Origin: Siphlonurus alternatus
Lineage: Eukaryota; Arthropoda; Insecta; Ephemeroptera; Siphlonuridae
NCBI GenBank assembly: GCA_949825025.1
Contig: OX463778.1
Span: 26,903,551 to 26,967,550, forward strand
DNA length: 64,000 bases
Direction: 5' to 3'
A program made the translations under genes and the position numbers. Of the stretch, positions 25,758 to 33,564 are shown piece by piece; the first letter of the stretch is position 1; each line of letters starts with the position of its first letter. The notes under the pieces are model-generated. The model was not told the origin of the DNA. It saw only the letters and a list, made by a program, of their open reading frames with translations, and did no database searches.

Positions 25758-28700
25758 TGTATATATTCTCTGTCTGGACTGACATAAGACTCATTTTCAT
25801 ACTGTAACCAAAATTAAAGCCCTACGGGACTCTACTGAAAAACGTTATTCACATAATTATCCTTTTTTTACTAACAATATTACATAGACTGTGAAATATA
25901 ATATTATTTATTTTACCACACCGTTATCAAATTCATTATGAGTGCACTCTGCGATATTAAAACAATCTATTATTTAAAACAAAAAAGTTTTATCATTAAT
26001 TAGCTGCAATGTACATCGCACCCTTTGTGGAGAAAACTCCCATAGTGACTGACGACTATAATAACTTTTTGATTAGATTTTTAATTCTGTTTTTGTTTCA
26101 CATTTTTTATTCGTTAAAAATAAAGCCTTTAGAGCGTGAAACAAAATGATATAATATGCTTGCCAAATTATATTATATGGTCATGCGCCCATATTATATT
26201 TGATGTATATTATACTATATACGCGTATTCAGCTAAATTTGACCTTTTTTCATTATTTTTAATCATACCTTTTTTCACATAAATATTTTTTTTAAAGAAT
26301 GCATCATTAATATTAATATTATTTTTTTTTCTATTTTTACACTTGTAATTTAAGACTGCAGTTAAGGAGGTTTTATTCTGCCATGAAAGACAAAATAAAA
26401 TTTACACAGGAATAAACTTAAGGTAGAGATAACGCCGAACAGCTGATCGACGTAATGCCCTTTGATTAACATGTAAACCTTAGCAAATTGACAAAAATTC
26501 TGAAATTTTTTTGAGAGGCAGATATTAGTGCCTAAAAGCCATAGAAAAAATTTCAAAACGATTTAACGAGCCGATTTTTTTAAATTAATTTTTTTAATTT
26601 TCAGCATAGGGCTTTCCCATGGAGAGCCAAACTGAAAAAATAATTTAAAAAAATCGTCTCGTTAAATGTTTTTGAAACTTTTGCTATGGCTTTTAGGCAC
26701 TAATATCTGCCTCTCAAAAAATTTCCAGAATTTTTGTCAATTTGCTAAGGTTTACATGTTAATCAAAGGGGATTACGTCGAACAGCTGTTCGACGTCATC
26801 TCTACCTTAATTAAGTTGTTTTACCTTTTATAATTTCAGTAGCAATGTTGTCAGCAGCAAACTGCACTTCGGGGGGCTCCCTCGTCAGCATGTAGTCTGG
26901 CGGGAAATTTAAAATTTATAAGAAAATACTTAACACCAGATAATATAACAGACGTCTGAAGTGAGACGAGAAAACTCTCCATAACATAAGAAAATTTCGC
27001 TCTTAGAATGTGCAGTTAAACGGCAAATTACAAATTCATGCAGCAACGAAAATTAATAATGACTATTAATCAGCTTTTCGGGCAACTTGATAATACTCGT
27101 TGGTTATTTTAAGCTACGTACAAGATTGTCGGAAACTGGCTGGGACGGAAATTTTAAATTTTATGATTGGCTGCAACTGAGCAGCGCAGAGACCGCTCTG
27201 AACTGAGAAATTCTTAGTAAATCAGAAACGGAAAAATGAAACGAAATTTCGGATTGGTCGAGATTTCCGTTCCGGCCAACCGTGTACTTAACCTTAAGGG
27301 GCAGGCAATGATAAAGAAAAAAAAACATGATAGGCTGAGCTCATAAGATCAATGTTAAACAATCAGAAGAGTTGGGGGAAGACGCTATAACTCCCTTTAA
27401 AGGCATACAGGCCTCAAATTACAAATTAGACAGTCACCAAGTGGGTTTAGAGTATATAATCAACATTCGCATCATTTTTTTCCACGCGTGATGCATCCGT
27501 GCGAAGTCGCAGTTCAAAGTAAGAAATTTGGTCCTTGATGACGTCACGAAGTCCTTGATGACGTCACAACTCAATGCTAATCGGTGCTAGCTGTGAGTTG
27601 TGACGTCAGCCAGGACTTTCTTTACAGCGCGACTTCGCACAGACGCACCGCGCGCAGGTAAAAATAATACGAATGTTGATTATAAACTCGAGCAACACTT
27701 AATGTCTGTCTAATTTGTAATTTGAGGCCTGTATACCTTTAAGTTGAATTCCAAATTTAGCCCCTCATCTCAATCTGCACCACCCATGCATGATATTATA
27801 TGATGTAACAAAAAAGCAACACCATGCGTGCCTATATTGCCTATTATGTACCGAGGGTGCAAACACGGGAGAGATATATAACGTTACTACCAGACTATAG
27901 AAGTAAATAAAAATTCTAAAATTTCATTTATTTTAATTAACCTGAGATAATAGTATTCTTTCATAATACAGCGATACTTTGCTTCAGATTATATATTTAT
28001 TTTTTTATAACTTCTTTTTATTTCTGCAGAAATGGTGTATGATATTAATTTAAATTAAAAACTGTATTTTTAGTTGTCGTGTGAATAGAACAATAAAAGT
28101 AAAACGAAATATCCAAGTCCTTACCAGAAAAACACTTAAACATTAAATTCCGTATTTTTGATAAGACCAAAAGAGTATATGAGTATTGAGTAGAGTATAT
28201 TGAGTATGTGATGCAGCGTCCAAAAAATGCGAACAAAATGAAATTTTTACTACTTTTATATTACGCACAAGCAACATAAAATTTAATCACCTCACAATAA
28301 GCTCTGTTTATATTTAATGTGCGTAAAAGTGAACTCAATTCGACGATAGAATGCAAAGTACTTGAGTATATAAGGCTCAAATCCGCCTGCAATGCTGACC
28401 AAAATTAACTTTGAGTACAAAATTCTTTCACGTCATTGCATGCTATAGCGAGGTTTTGACAATTTTCCCGTCGATATTCTCATGTTGTGAGGACCAATCG
28501 AACGTGTTGAGGCTATCAAACACGAAATTTATCATAATTGTCAGTAGCTCAACGTGCGTCTATACAATTTAAAGGGGGATAATTTGAAATCTGAAGTCAC
28601 CATATTTTGGAATCTTTCCAAATGATTTGTCTCCGAAAATACTTTCAGCAACAATAAATTAGCATTGTAATAAATTACAATAGGAACTTAATTATATAAG

Positions 28701-29229
28701 ACGATTCATTGCGAAATCACATTTTAAAACATGCAGTATTGTAAAATTTACCATGGCTTTCACTTTTGTATTTTCAAATAAAAAATTTATGATCGTGATT
28801 AAACACAAGTTATTTTGTGGGACTTCAATAAGATATTATTCAGTTGAAAAGACAATTTGTTAAACGTGTTCATTTTTGAACATCTGTTAGGTACTCACTC
28901 TTGAATTGGTTCGCGGATCTCTTCCCGTATAAAAGCGATTTTTTATTGAACGACTCTGGAACACGAATGACAATATTTGATAAGTTTTTCTCGCATGGAA
29001 GAATAAAATGGAAATTGTTACCAGAGGTTTGAAGCAGATCTCCAACAACAGGTAACATCAGATTTGGAGCCGCGCGGTAGAAATCTGGAACCATAATAAA
29101 TTAATAACTTGAGACATGTATCGACTTATAAGCCAAATTCCTCCATCTAAAACTAAATCCATCAAAGTTACTGCATAGGGAAAGACGTTGCACAGCACAG
29201 ATTCTTTTCCCTCAACTGAGTTGGGTATG

Positions 29230-29268
<39 letters not shown>

Positions 29269-31325
29269 TCTCCTTATAAATAAAAATTATTAATAAAACT
29301 TTTTAAAATAATCTTTAAATATTAATTTTATCGTTTTAAAAATAATGGTTTCATGAATATTGATTTTCAAATTAATTCTATTAGAAAATTACTTGAAATG
29401 TCAATTAATTAATGAAAAATATAAGAATTTAAGAATTTATATACAATATACTCAGGAAAAAGATTATTGTGTTAAAAATTGATTTTTTATCATATATAAC
29501 TTTCAAAAAAGGACATCGCATTTTTTTTCTATTTGATGTTTTTGATGACGTTACTGACCAGTTAAAATAGTACATTCAATTTTTTTGTGATCAGTTCAAA
29601 CTAAAATTTCTTTTCAGATTGAAAAAGATGTCAAGCGACAGTTATTTGAAAAATTTGAAACAAATTATTAATCATTAGTGAGTTGGTATTTCTGATATTT
29701 TTAATGATGAGGATTATTACCATCATCGTTTCATTTACCATGAGGTACTCCCTCTCTCCCACCCTTTTATAAAAATTCCCTTGAATGGCAATTAGCTTTA
29801 GTGGAAGTTCTCAAACAATTTGCTCGACTCACAGAGAAACTTGGGCGCGTCGTCACGCATGATCAGTTCGTCGGCCATTTCGTCGTTTTTGCCCCTCAGG
29901 TAATCTGCAACAACAAAACACACCGAGAAGTCCGCGTGAAGTGAAGTGCAAGAGACAAAGTCAAAAATTAAAATTATATAATATATATATTATATGTATG
30001 TTACATTGTTTATTATTATTTATCTAAGGAATGACAACAATCACCTGCAATGTGCATTTTATTTTGCGGCTAATATTATGTCACATGATTTGTTTTTACC
30101 TGTCGACTTGATCATTTCATTAATTAAAGAGTTGATCAATTTAATAAAAACTTGAATGTTTAAATTTCATTAAGTTAAAAAAAAATACTAATTATTATTT
30201 AAATTTTTATATAATTTATATTATAACCGGATTATAGGGTTGAAGAAGTAAAATGCTATAAAGAAACAAGTGACACACCAGATCTAATGCGTAGAAATTT
30301 GCTATTAACGAGTAGTTTGACTTTACTAGAGAATCAGTGACATTATTCGTACGACACGGTCAGGTCCAACAGAGACATGGTATGTCTATGGTCCAAACGT
30401 TTCAACCCCTCTCACGGTTAATTAGTAATGACGTCAGGAAGAGACTCGGGCATCTCAAAGTTTGTCAAATAGTCCTAACTTACGTTTGCCAATAAAGAGA
30501 AACATTTATTTGGAAATAATATCAACTCCTTTTGGCTTCTTCTTCAAATAAAAAAAAAAAAAAAAAAACTATATAATAATATTCTATTATATAGAATATA
30601 TTATGTATATATATAATATTCTATAATACATTCTATATTTATATTCTATAATTACGTCACCTTTATTTTCTTTTCTACATTATATTATATGACTATCAAT
30701 ATGAAATTTCATATAAATATTATTCAGCTAGTATATTTATAATATATTATATTATATTATATATGATGAATAAATTCCATATTAAAAAAGCACTTAGTGT
30801 GTGGTAAAATTATTTGTCTTTTAAAATTAAAGCTTTCTAGTAAATTTTTACAAGCTTTTTTCTTTTTAATTTTCACACTGTTACCTGCCATACATTTTAA
30901 GAGAGGGAGAGGGAGAGACACTTTTCTAAATATATAAAAAAAATCTGTAGAAATAATGCCGCACAGTATACATTTCTACATTTGGTATATATGGATGTTT
31001 CATTACTAATTTTAACAAATATTATATAAAAGGAAAACTTATATAAATTTGTGAACATAGAAGCTTAAATTTTTATTTTAAGCTTTCCTCTTGTCTCATT
31101 AATTTAATTGTGTCGTTTTGGTGAAAACTTTTAAAGTACCAAATATAAATTAAATAATATAATTTAAATTATCAGCTTGTTCTGTAACAAACCACCCTTA
31201 TTATAGTTTCTATTGTTTCACTCACCCTTGTACATGTTGAAGCCGTCTCTGTTGGCCAGGACCGCTTGATGACTCACACCGAACACCAAGAGCACGGCTA
31301 GGAAGAAGAGGAGGCTGCGGACCAT
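13860..31325 (-). CDS. Seven-exon gene for a 167-residue cysteine-free secreted precursor
   Basis: Coding exons (transcript order): 31226-31325, 29833-29904, 29022-29084, 28899-28955, 26825-26896, 16374-16440 and 13860-13932. Introns one to five are all phase 1 and the last is phase 2. Every junction is GT..AG and the frame stays open to TGA. The product starts MVRSLLFFLAVLLVFG, a clear signal peptide probably cut after VLA (residue 24). The mature chain has no cysteine. Likely processing sites are FNKK, LLYGKR (Gly plus dibasic, as for C-terminal amidation) and DSKR. Prohormone-convertase cleavage could release SLLY-amide and longer spacer peptides. The architecture suits a neuropeptide or peptide-hormone precursor, but I do not recognise the family and infer nothing about receptor or tissue. 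Alternatives are a secreted structural or defence peptide. Intron five carries two intact R4-like retrotransposons in sense orientation. Confidence 0.8.
13933..16373. other. Intron 6 of the precursor gene, no further exon seen
   Basis: AT-rich, with several A/T runs (for example near 15118-15140 and 15292-15302). Two GC-richer patches near 14240-14330 and 15800-15870 contain CGGCAGCGGAGCG-like and GCTCCGCCGCAG-like sequence in opposite sense. They may be ends of a larger diverged foldback. Confidence 0.45.
16374..16440 (-). CDS. Precursor exon 6, phase 1 to 2
   Basis: The acceptor has a strong tract (TGTGTCTTCTTTCCCAG) and the donor is CAG/GTAAGC; 67 nt. It encodes ADSKRAIFAWSSPEPRLRG, then ADL, with a Lys-Arg site. 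This is the only exon whose phases bridge the phase-1 upstream set to the phase-2 terminal exon, which argues that it belongs to the gene despite the 10.4-kb intron before it. Confidence 0.75.
16441..17304. other. Intron 5, left part
   Basis: A (GTT)n run lies near 16617-16633. An AGAAT pentanucleotide repeat lies at 17213-17230. Frames on both strands at about 16780-17080 show no recognisable protein. Confidence 0.5.
17305..17365. repeat. (ATT)n plus about 41-nt T tract, 3' border of retrotransposon 1
   Basis: About seven ATT units (17305-17326) are followed by T to 17365. On the minus strand this reads poly(A) followed by (TAA)n, consistent with the 3' end of an R4/Dong-like element inserted in a TAA microsatellite. 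Confidence 0.8.
17325..21224 (-). mobile_element. R4/Dong-like non-LTR retrotransposon 1, apparently full length
   Basis: About 3.9 kb on the minus strand, from a 5' end reading AAAGGGCACCCGGCTGC (21224 leftwards) to a poly(A) tail at 17365-17325. Both ends sit in (TTA)n/(TAA)n microsatellite. The 5' UTR (21224-20970) contains a block at 21129-21163 that is also found at the start of the neighbouring element. The single long ORF is intact. TAA-repeat insertion and a C-terminal restriction-like nuclease are known features of Dong/R4 elements. Confidence 0.8.
17475..20969 (-). CDS. R4-like retrotransposon protein 1 (RT plus restriction-like endonuclease), 1164 aa
   Basis: Copies element RNA into DNA at a nicked target by target-primed reverse transcription. 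Visible order: a Trp-anchored helical domain resembling Myb/SANT (about 37-92, WTEELCDELLVCYEASEP), an acidic/serine linker (100-150), a helical thumb-lead region, then the reverse transcriptase (about 390-700). The RT has motif A VDFRKAFD (523-530), motif B FQGDSLSP (586-593) and catalytic FMDD (630-633). A zinc knuckle follows, C964-x2-C967-x8-H976-x4-C981. Last comes a PD-(D/E)xK-like nuclease with PD at 1051-1052, E1067 in VVEFSAP, and EKRDKY at about 1082-1087. There is no N-terminal C2H2 finger, unlike R2. No internal stop or frameshift is seen, so it may be recently active. Base composition is far richer in GC than the flanks. Confidence 0.85.
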   Translation of the reverse strand: MVPRHNMRRPPDHAGISDVLAAPSGGGQRDQPLHGRLRWTEELCDELLVCYEASEPQRRGYMARLLMIWQERHPEMGVTKQQLSDQARAVLGRRGILPRSQTPSSASSSQASVSDSVEFRSSSSSEDEAQPEPVVLQGRDFEAELREEIEKTSLRFEKRPFLRRPRRKIRAQDLVAMNEALFSCLTQESTLMEVNVAVFAAAKLMLPKMQDGPSAQEKIRGQIADLEERILEARRGASRIQSVVEFVRSGRPASRKMKLLLASTRTLYKTLRFSVLVVAKQKLLDRIRTLKAIKAKKLSRLQCLEDNNVFLHNARRFLERERPAPPQNPPTADAIRAFWAGIYGESVEFNVESQALSEFEKLCRRVQDRQVVCPDVTVELVARSFRGKRNWAAPGVDKIQTFWWKKFTAVHPHLARHYTAMLRGTMEIPAWLVEGRTILIPKGGDLSLPSSYRPITTLNTEYKGFTGCLNELLEDSIQPVWVELHEQKGARRGHEGCKENLLLDRCVCQDAIQHKRNLSVAWVDFRKAFDMTSHGLILRCLEILNVHPDLVRCIGDLMPLWRTRFQCKAGGRVSYTEFVAYQRGVFQGDSLSPKLYCISQLPLSALLREQDGYMAGPPSCRSHKVTHAFFMDDLKIYGSSKRKLRESLDLVSSFAADTGMELGLDKCAVLHIRLGKVCGQREDMELVDGSIIRHLDAEARYKYLGVSESHVQDTGLCQKVLRGEYVRRLKKIWSSRLSGRNKIQATNMLAIPVMLYTFGAMKWNVAELKGLDTITRKVMSSNLSHHKRASVERVYLPRNQGGRGLLGVENIYNRMVISMACRVVTSTDPHLKLVYGHELWGSGAFLFSAAKRAAWALGVQLDLVEPESRPGVNLAGLPRALAKQRVREAEVRLLLRGHMAKSMHSVFYKNIESQGLCRERTFAFLRSSGLTSVSESNIIKMQDGVFTSLVYQQLIFGRQLDTRCRACFRSPETTMHLLSACPFYARTLYIERHNSALRVLYFHLRHHFGIDDSPVIPYAPGDVEAVVANDQVKIFWNYSFPTTRKLHANKPDIVVLEKHKKALTVVEFSAPSDQNLTEKYAEKRDKYRDLVMDLRQSYAGHSVVLVVLLVGVMGGVPDSLVSGLRQIPGCRGSAERLADAMQKAVLLGSLRLLRAHGEVGEVHR
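21225..21243. repeat. (TTA)n linker between the two R4-like elements
   Basis: Six TTA units lie exactly between the 3' end of element 2 and the 5' end of element 1. Confidence 0.9.
21244..25327 (-). mobile_element. R4/Dong-like non-LTR retrotransposon 2, apparently full length
   Basis: About 4.1 kb in the same orientation as element 1. Its 5' end reads AAAGGGCACCCGGCTGC at 25327 leftwards, identical to element 1 over this stretch. The 3' UTR ends in an A-rich segment (AAGCAAGAAAAAGACA) before the (TAA)n. Proteins of the two elements are clearly different lineages, so this is not a tandem duplication of one copy. Confidence 0.8.
21356..25063 (-). CDS. R4-like retrotransposon protein 2 (RT plus restriction-like endonuclease), up to 1235 aa
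   Basis: Same architecture and presumed role as its neighbour but strongly diverged. A Trp-anchored Myb-like segment lies at about 114-171 (WTKDMNMSVMRAYYRSTNIE). Long charged helices follow (about 320-430), then the RT with motif A VDYKKAFD (638-645), motif B FQGDSLSP (701-708) and catalytic YMDD (744-747). The knuckle is C1045-x2-C1048-x8-H1057-x4-C1062. The nuclease carries RPD (1130-1132), VIVDIAVP with D1147, and EKKRKY (about 1162-1167). The first Met at 25063 lies within a block conserved with the 5' UTR of element 1, so translation more likely starts at Met28 (24982). No stop or frameshift interrupts it. Confidence 0.85.
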   Translation of the reverse strand: MGPCFGFPPGELFLGLLFSTSTLDKENMESSLKERVNGDRSKGRAGGSGTGPSVSNELPVPVERGESSSQHRGRRGAAPLRATASAAAPAAQAGGGLEEPRAPLTAAGLVRQRTKWTKDMNMSVMRAYYRSTNIEREMEGYRVRMFGEWKKIFPDTTMDEQRVCSQLRSIMSRGALSAAELDKIKGEIAQELQLHQQQAPSSGSEGEEEDVMEEVLPQPELEREGAESQHHMEGDLRDKLGDVYESFKLQYQGVPLESRPRIPKLRCNVQVFSCVAVADQMLETDLAGSSLEEVAGLVHCAALAVCQVLGVEIKNRSQRQARKRSSQEYVPAWRKRIEEKINRARRDISHLAAFFADQDGCSKKVLAGIRLIARSIKVRRTDRDFEKKLREKEEQLRQRIAALGARIRRYNEAAKRRQQESLFAADQKLFYRKLEEEGKEEQPQRPPKAETMAEFWSSIWSEPKQHSEDAYWLREEEEECRDIPAMPAVSITLADVQAAIRKTQNWKAPGVDGIHNFWWKYFKTTHQALATHFHEALEDPSIVPRFCTLGITYMKPKSGDSLNPKNYRPITCLPTLYKIFTSILSIKIYDHLVANGLLAEEQNGCRKGTRGCRELLVVDAVVSQQARRKHRNISVGWVDYKKAFDSVPHSWLLSVLHIYKIHPCIVQILTSCMGMWRTCLHVNQGGVSYKTREMRISRGIFQGDSLSPLWFCLALNPLSRMLRTSGYGYVLQRNPEVRISHQFYMDDLKLYASGEDQLHSMFELVKSFSDAICMEFGLDKCAVVHVRKGEIQDPQEGLRLMGGTVIQDLGVEENYKYLGLQQLIGIKDVDARKQVEKKVLSRVDKICKSFVSARNKITAINTWAIPVAGYTFGVVRWSETSLQAFDRKVRTTLTKHRIHHPRSSVERLYLSRHVGGRGLLSMEMMCRQQELKLRQYFVSRGDGLHAAICNQDRGYTPLHLSEQEFQPAIRTQADRVLEWSTKALHGRFAAALSSDQVDTKSSTEWLRTSGLFAETEGFVCAIQDQVIRTRAYERHILKVNISDRCRLCKQANESIQHVTGGCPVLAPKEYLERHNSVAKVVHQALAKKVGLIETEVPYYKCKPEQVLRNQDAKILWDSAITTDRAVEANRPDLVLFDKKARTAVIVDIAVPLDENLVTTVAEKKRKYQPLAVELKDMYQLRSVDVVPVVISSNGLVTKDWSFAREKLALKEYHMRVMQKAAILGTANIVRKVLSL
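25328..25364. repeat. (TTA)n, 5' border of retrotransposon 2
   Basis: About 12 TTA units directly abut the 5' end of element 2. Confidence 0.9.
25365..26417. other. Intron 5, right part, with (TA)n at 25707-25754
   Basis: AT-rich intronic DNA with one 48-bp TA microsatellite. No exon is seen. Confidence 0.55.
26418..26810. mobile_element. TTAA-flanked foldback MITE, family A copy 2
   Basis: TTAA at 26418-26421 and 26807-26810 borders inverted termini GGTAGAGATAACGCCGA and GGTAGAGATGACGTCGA (read inward). The arms fold over nearly the whole length. It lies within intron 5, 14 bp from the donor of exon 5. Confidence 0.85.
26825..26896 (-). CDS. Precursor exon 5
   Basis: Acceptor CGCCAG and donor GTAAAA, with 72 nt in phase 1 to 1. 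It encodes NYMLTREPPEVQFAAD, then NIATEIIK. A family A MITE ends 14 bp beyond the donor. Confidence 0.75.
26897..28898. other. Intron 4 of the precursor gene
   Basis: Contains the foldback at 27397-27742 and otherwise AT-rich DNA. No additional exon is seen. Confidence 0.55.
27397..27742. mobile_element. TTAA-flanked foldback MITE, family G
   Basis: TTAA at 27397-27400 and 27739-27742 borders termini AGGCATACAGGCCTCAAATT and AGGTATACAGGCCTCAAATT (read inward). Inner arms include GCGAAGTCGC and TGACGTCAC complements around a GTGCTAGC-containing loop. Non-coding. Confidence 0.8.
28899..28955 (-). CDS. Precursor exon 4, carries the GKR site
   Basis: Acceptor TTCCAG and donor GTGAGT, with 57 nt in phase 1 to 1. 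It encodes ESFNKKSLLYGKRSANQFK. The Lys-Lys and Gly-Lys-Arg bracket a four-residue SLLY core that would be amidated in standard neuropeptide processing. Confidence 0.75.
29022..29084 (-). CDS. Precursor exon 3
   Basis: Acceptor TTCCAG and donor GTAACA, with 63 nt in phase 1 to 1. It encodes YFYRAAPNLMLPVVGDLLQT plus S. It is followed by an intron of only 66 nt that has no in-frame stop. Confidence 0.75.
29231..29262. repeat. (TA)n microsatellite in intron 2
   Basis: Sixteen TA units; the rest of intron 2 (29085-29832) shows no exon. Confidence 0.9.
29833..29904 (-). CDS. Precursor exon 2
   Basis: Acceptor TTGCAG and donor GTGAGT, with 72 nt in phase 1 to 1. It encodes an acidic stretch starting DYLRGKNDEMADELIMRDD and ending PKFL. 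Confidence 0.75.
29905..31225. other. Intron 1 of the precursor gene
   Basis: AT-rich, with an A run near 30549-30568 and TATATT-rich stretches at 30575-30780. No exon is seen. Confidence 0.55.
31226..31325 (-). CDS. Precursor exon 1: start codon and signal peptide
   Basis: ATG at 31323-31325 sits in ACCAAGATGG, a favourable start context. Residues 1-33 plus the first base of codon 34 are encoded. The hydrophobic core LLFFLAVLLVF is followed by a plausible cleavage region before NRDG. The donor is GTGAGT. Confidence 0.8.
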
Positions 31326-31361
31326 CTTGGTAATGACTGCCTTCCTACTCGCCAGCCTCGC

Positions 31362-31370
31362 TATATATAT
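31362..31370 (-). promoter_or_regulatory. Candidate TATA box of the precursor gene
   Basis: On the minus strand TATATATA lies about 40 nt upstream of the ATG. A CAGTCATT sequence about 30 nt downstream (31332-31339) could be the initiator. This would leave a 5' UTR of only about 10 nt, so a separate upstream 5' UTR exon is the alternative. Confidence 0.4.
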
Positions 31371-32836
31371 ACGAAGATCTCAGTGTACGTAAATGGACGT
31401 CTCAATCAACAGATTTGTCAGCAGCAGCATCATCCCCTGAGGTGGCATTGTTAAAATACTTCGTCTTATTTCAATAGATTGTAAAGATATCTCTCTTGTG
31501 CTGCAAGTGACTCAAATCAAACAGTAAAAATTTGTATCTTTGTTTCATTTGAAATGTTAAGAGTGAGTAGGAGGAACAGATGATGTTTTTATAATCCACA
31601 TTCTGAACAATTGGTAATGGTGGGTGTTTCAAGCAGTATATTAATTATAATATCCCTCTCCCCTCATTTTTATCTATTTAATACAGTGTCACATTTAAAT
31701 ATATACCTGCGGTTATATTGGACTAGCTGTGTTACTATTATATATATATAATATAATATTGTAAGGAGGAATCCTCTTAATTGTTTTGTAGTCTAATACT
31801 AGCTTAATATCAGCTATAGATGCCAGGCTCGTTTGTATAAGTTCTGCTGGCATAAATTAAACCCTTCTAAAATGAATTAATGCCATGGCACTGATACTTG
31901 ACTCATACGGCAGACTTCGTATCGTCATCCTTTCATAGTTGATGCTTGAGAAAATACCTTGTAATTTATGAGAGGAGCTTATAATATATCAAAGTAAAAT
32001 TTTAGCCAATTTTATTTGGCTTCCTTGCCAAAGATGTACACTATGTGGCACATAAGATGTCAAAATTTATAGTGAACTACGACCTTCTTCAATTTACTTT
32101 CTTTTTTAGTGAAAAAAATATTAATCGATTAGTGTTTCTTGAAGCATGTTATAAAAGTTATAATATAAATAAATCGAGAATATTGAATGCACAAGTTTCG
32201 CTCGTTATTCATTAACAGTGCATGTTGCAACAGTCATAATAAAAAAATAATTAGAAATAAAAAGAAAGACGTCTTTATCTATAAATTATAGATATATGGA
32301 TTATGTCATGCAATTTATTTATGCCACTGTTTTGATGATTCTTTTAATTTTATTGTTATTACTATTAATTAAAAACATTTTTTTTTCTTTTTGTTTTTGT
32401 TGATATGTGATTATATTATATATATGTAATTTGACGTGCTTATATTGTTATGTACAATCGAAAAGCAATAAATATTATGAATTATGAATTATGTTGTTAT
32501 ATAGTTTGTGTTGAATGAAGGAAATTAAAAGTTTTTGTTTTAAATTTACGGCAATCTCGTTCATCATCACCCATCATATCTTCTGGGTAAATGTAATCTA
32601 TATATATATATATATGTGTGTGTGTTTCTACTTTCTTTATGATGAAAGCTATTTTAGAAAATATATTATAATTATTAACATTTTTTTTTTTACAGAAATT
32701 CAATATATTGTGAATTTTTTATTATTAAGATAAAAAGGCTATTTTCTTTATATACACAATTTAAAGTCTTTTAAGAAAAGTGATGGCTTTTCTTTAATAT
32801 TAGATATTCTTGTTATTTAATATTACGTCGTGTAAT

Positions 32837-32873
<37 letters not shown>

Positions 32874-33246
32874 AGTAACCTAATCCTTCTATATAATAAT
32901 GAAAATGATATTATAAGTGTAAAATCTTATTTTTAGAAGCTCCTTGAAAGCTCAATTTTTACCCTTATCAAATCATGTCACTCACATTATTTCTGGATTT
33001 AATGACCTCTAAACCACACTTGAGAAATTATTCTTAAAAAGTATGTCAATATTTTTAAACAAACATATATGGTATATACTGTCTAAATATCAGCATATAT
33101 AGCTTTAGGCATGGTATTAGCACAGAATCTGCAATATTAAATTTAGTCAATGGAATATTAAAAAATTAAATGACAAAAATAAAACAACATGCGTATTTTT
33201 AGACCTATCAAAAGCTTTTCGCTGTGTATAATATTAAATATTATAA
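31371..33246. other. AT-rich intergenic upstream of the precursor gene
   Basis: No gene is seen. There are short TA and TG runs near 32602-32626 and a 32-T tract at 32838-32869. Confidence 0.55.
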
Positions 33247-33564
33247 ATGGAGTATTGTCCTCAATTTTTTTTATTGCAGAAATGGATAGAGGGTGCAAAG
33301 TTATGCTACACTGATTTTTTTCAGATTTTTTTGAGACCCGGAACTATTTTTAAAAAATTATTGAAAGTCCTTTTTGTGACGTCACGCGGCGGCAAGTCCT
33401 ATCTTTTTCTTAAGGAGCGGCGTCTCGTGACGTCACAAAAATAACTTTCAATAATTTTTTAAAAATAGTTGCCGGGCTCTAAAAAATCTGAAAAAAATCA
33501 GGGTAGCATAACTTTGCACCATCTATCCATTTCTGCAATAAAAAAATTTGAGGACAATACTCTA
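33247..33564. mobile_element. Foldback MITE, family C copy 1
   Basis: The left terminus ATGGAGTATTGTCCTCAA and the complement of ATAGAGTATTGTCCTCAA at the right border arms containing GAAATGGATAGAGGGTGCAA, TATGCTACACTGA and a TTTTTAAAAAATTATTGAAA block. The central loop carries paired TGACGTCAC. Three relatives lie at 40731-41085, 43996-44327 and 51576-54484. Confidence 0.85.

Noticed and set aside
28870..29094. A single 74-codon minus-strand ORF
   Set aside because: Better explained as exons 3 and 4 of the precursor gene plus the in-frame 66-nt intron; both splice pairs are good and phases match the other exons.
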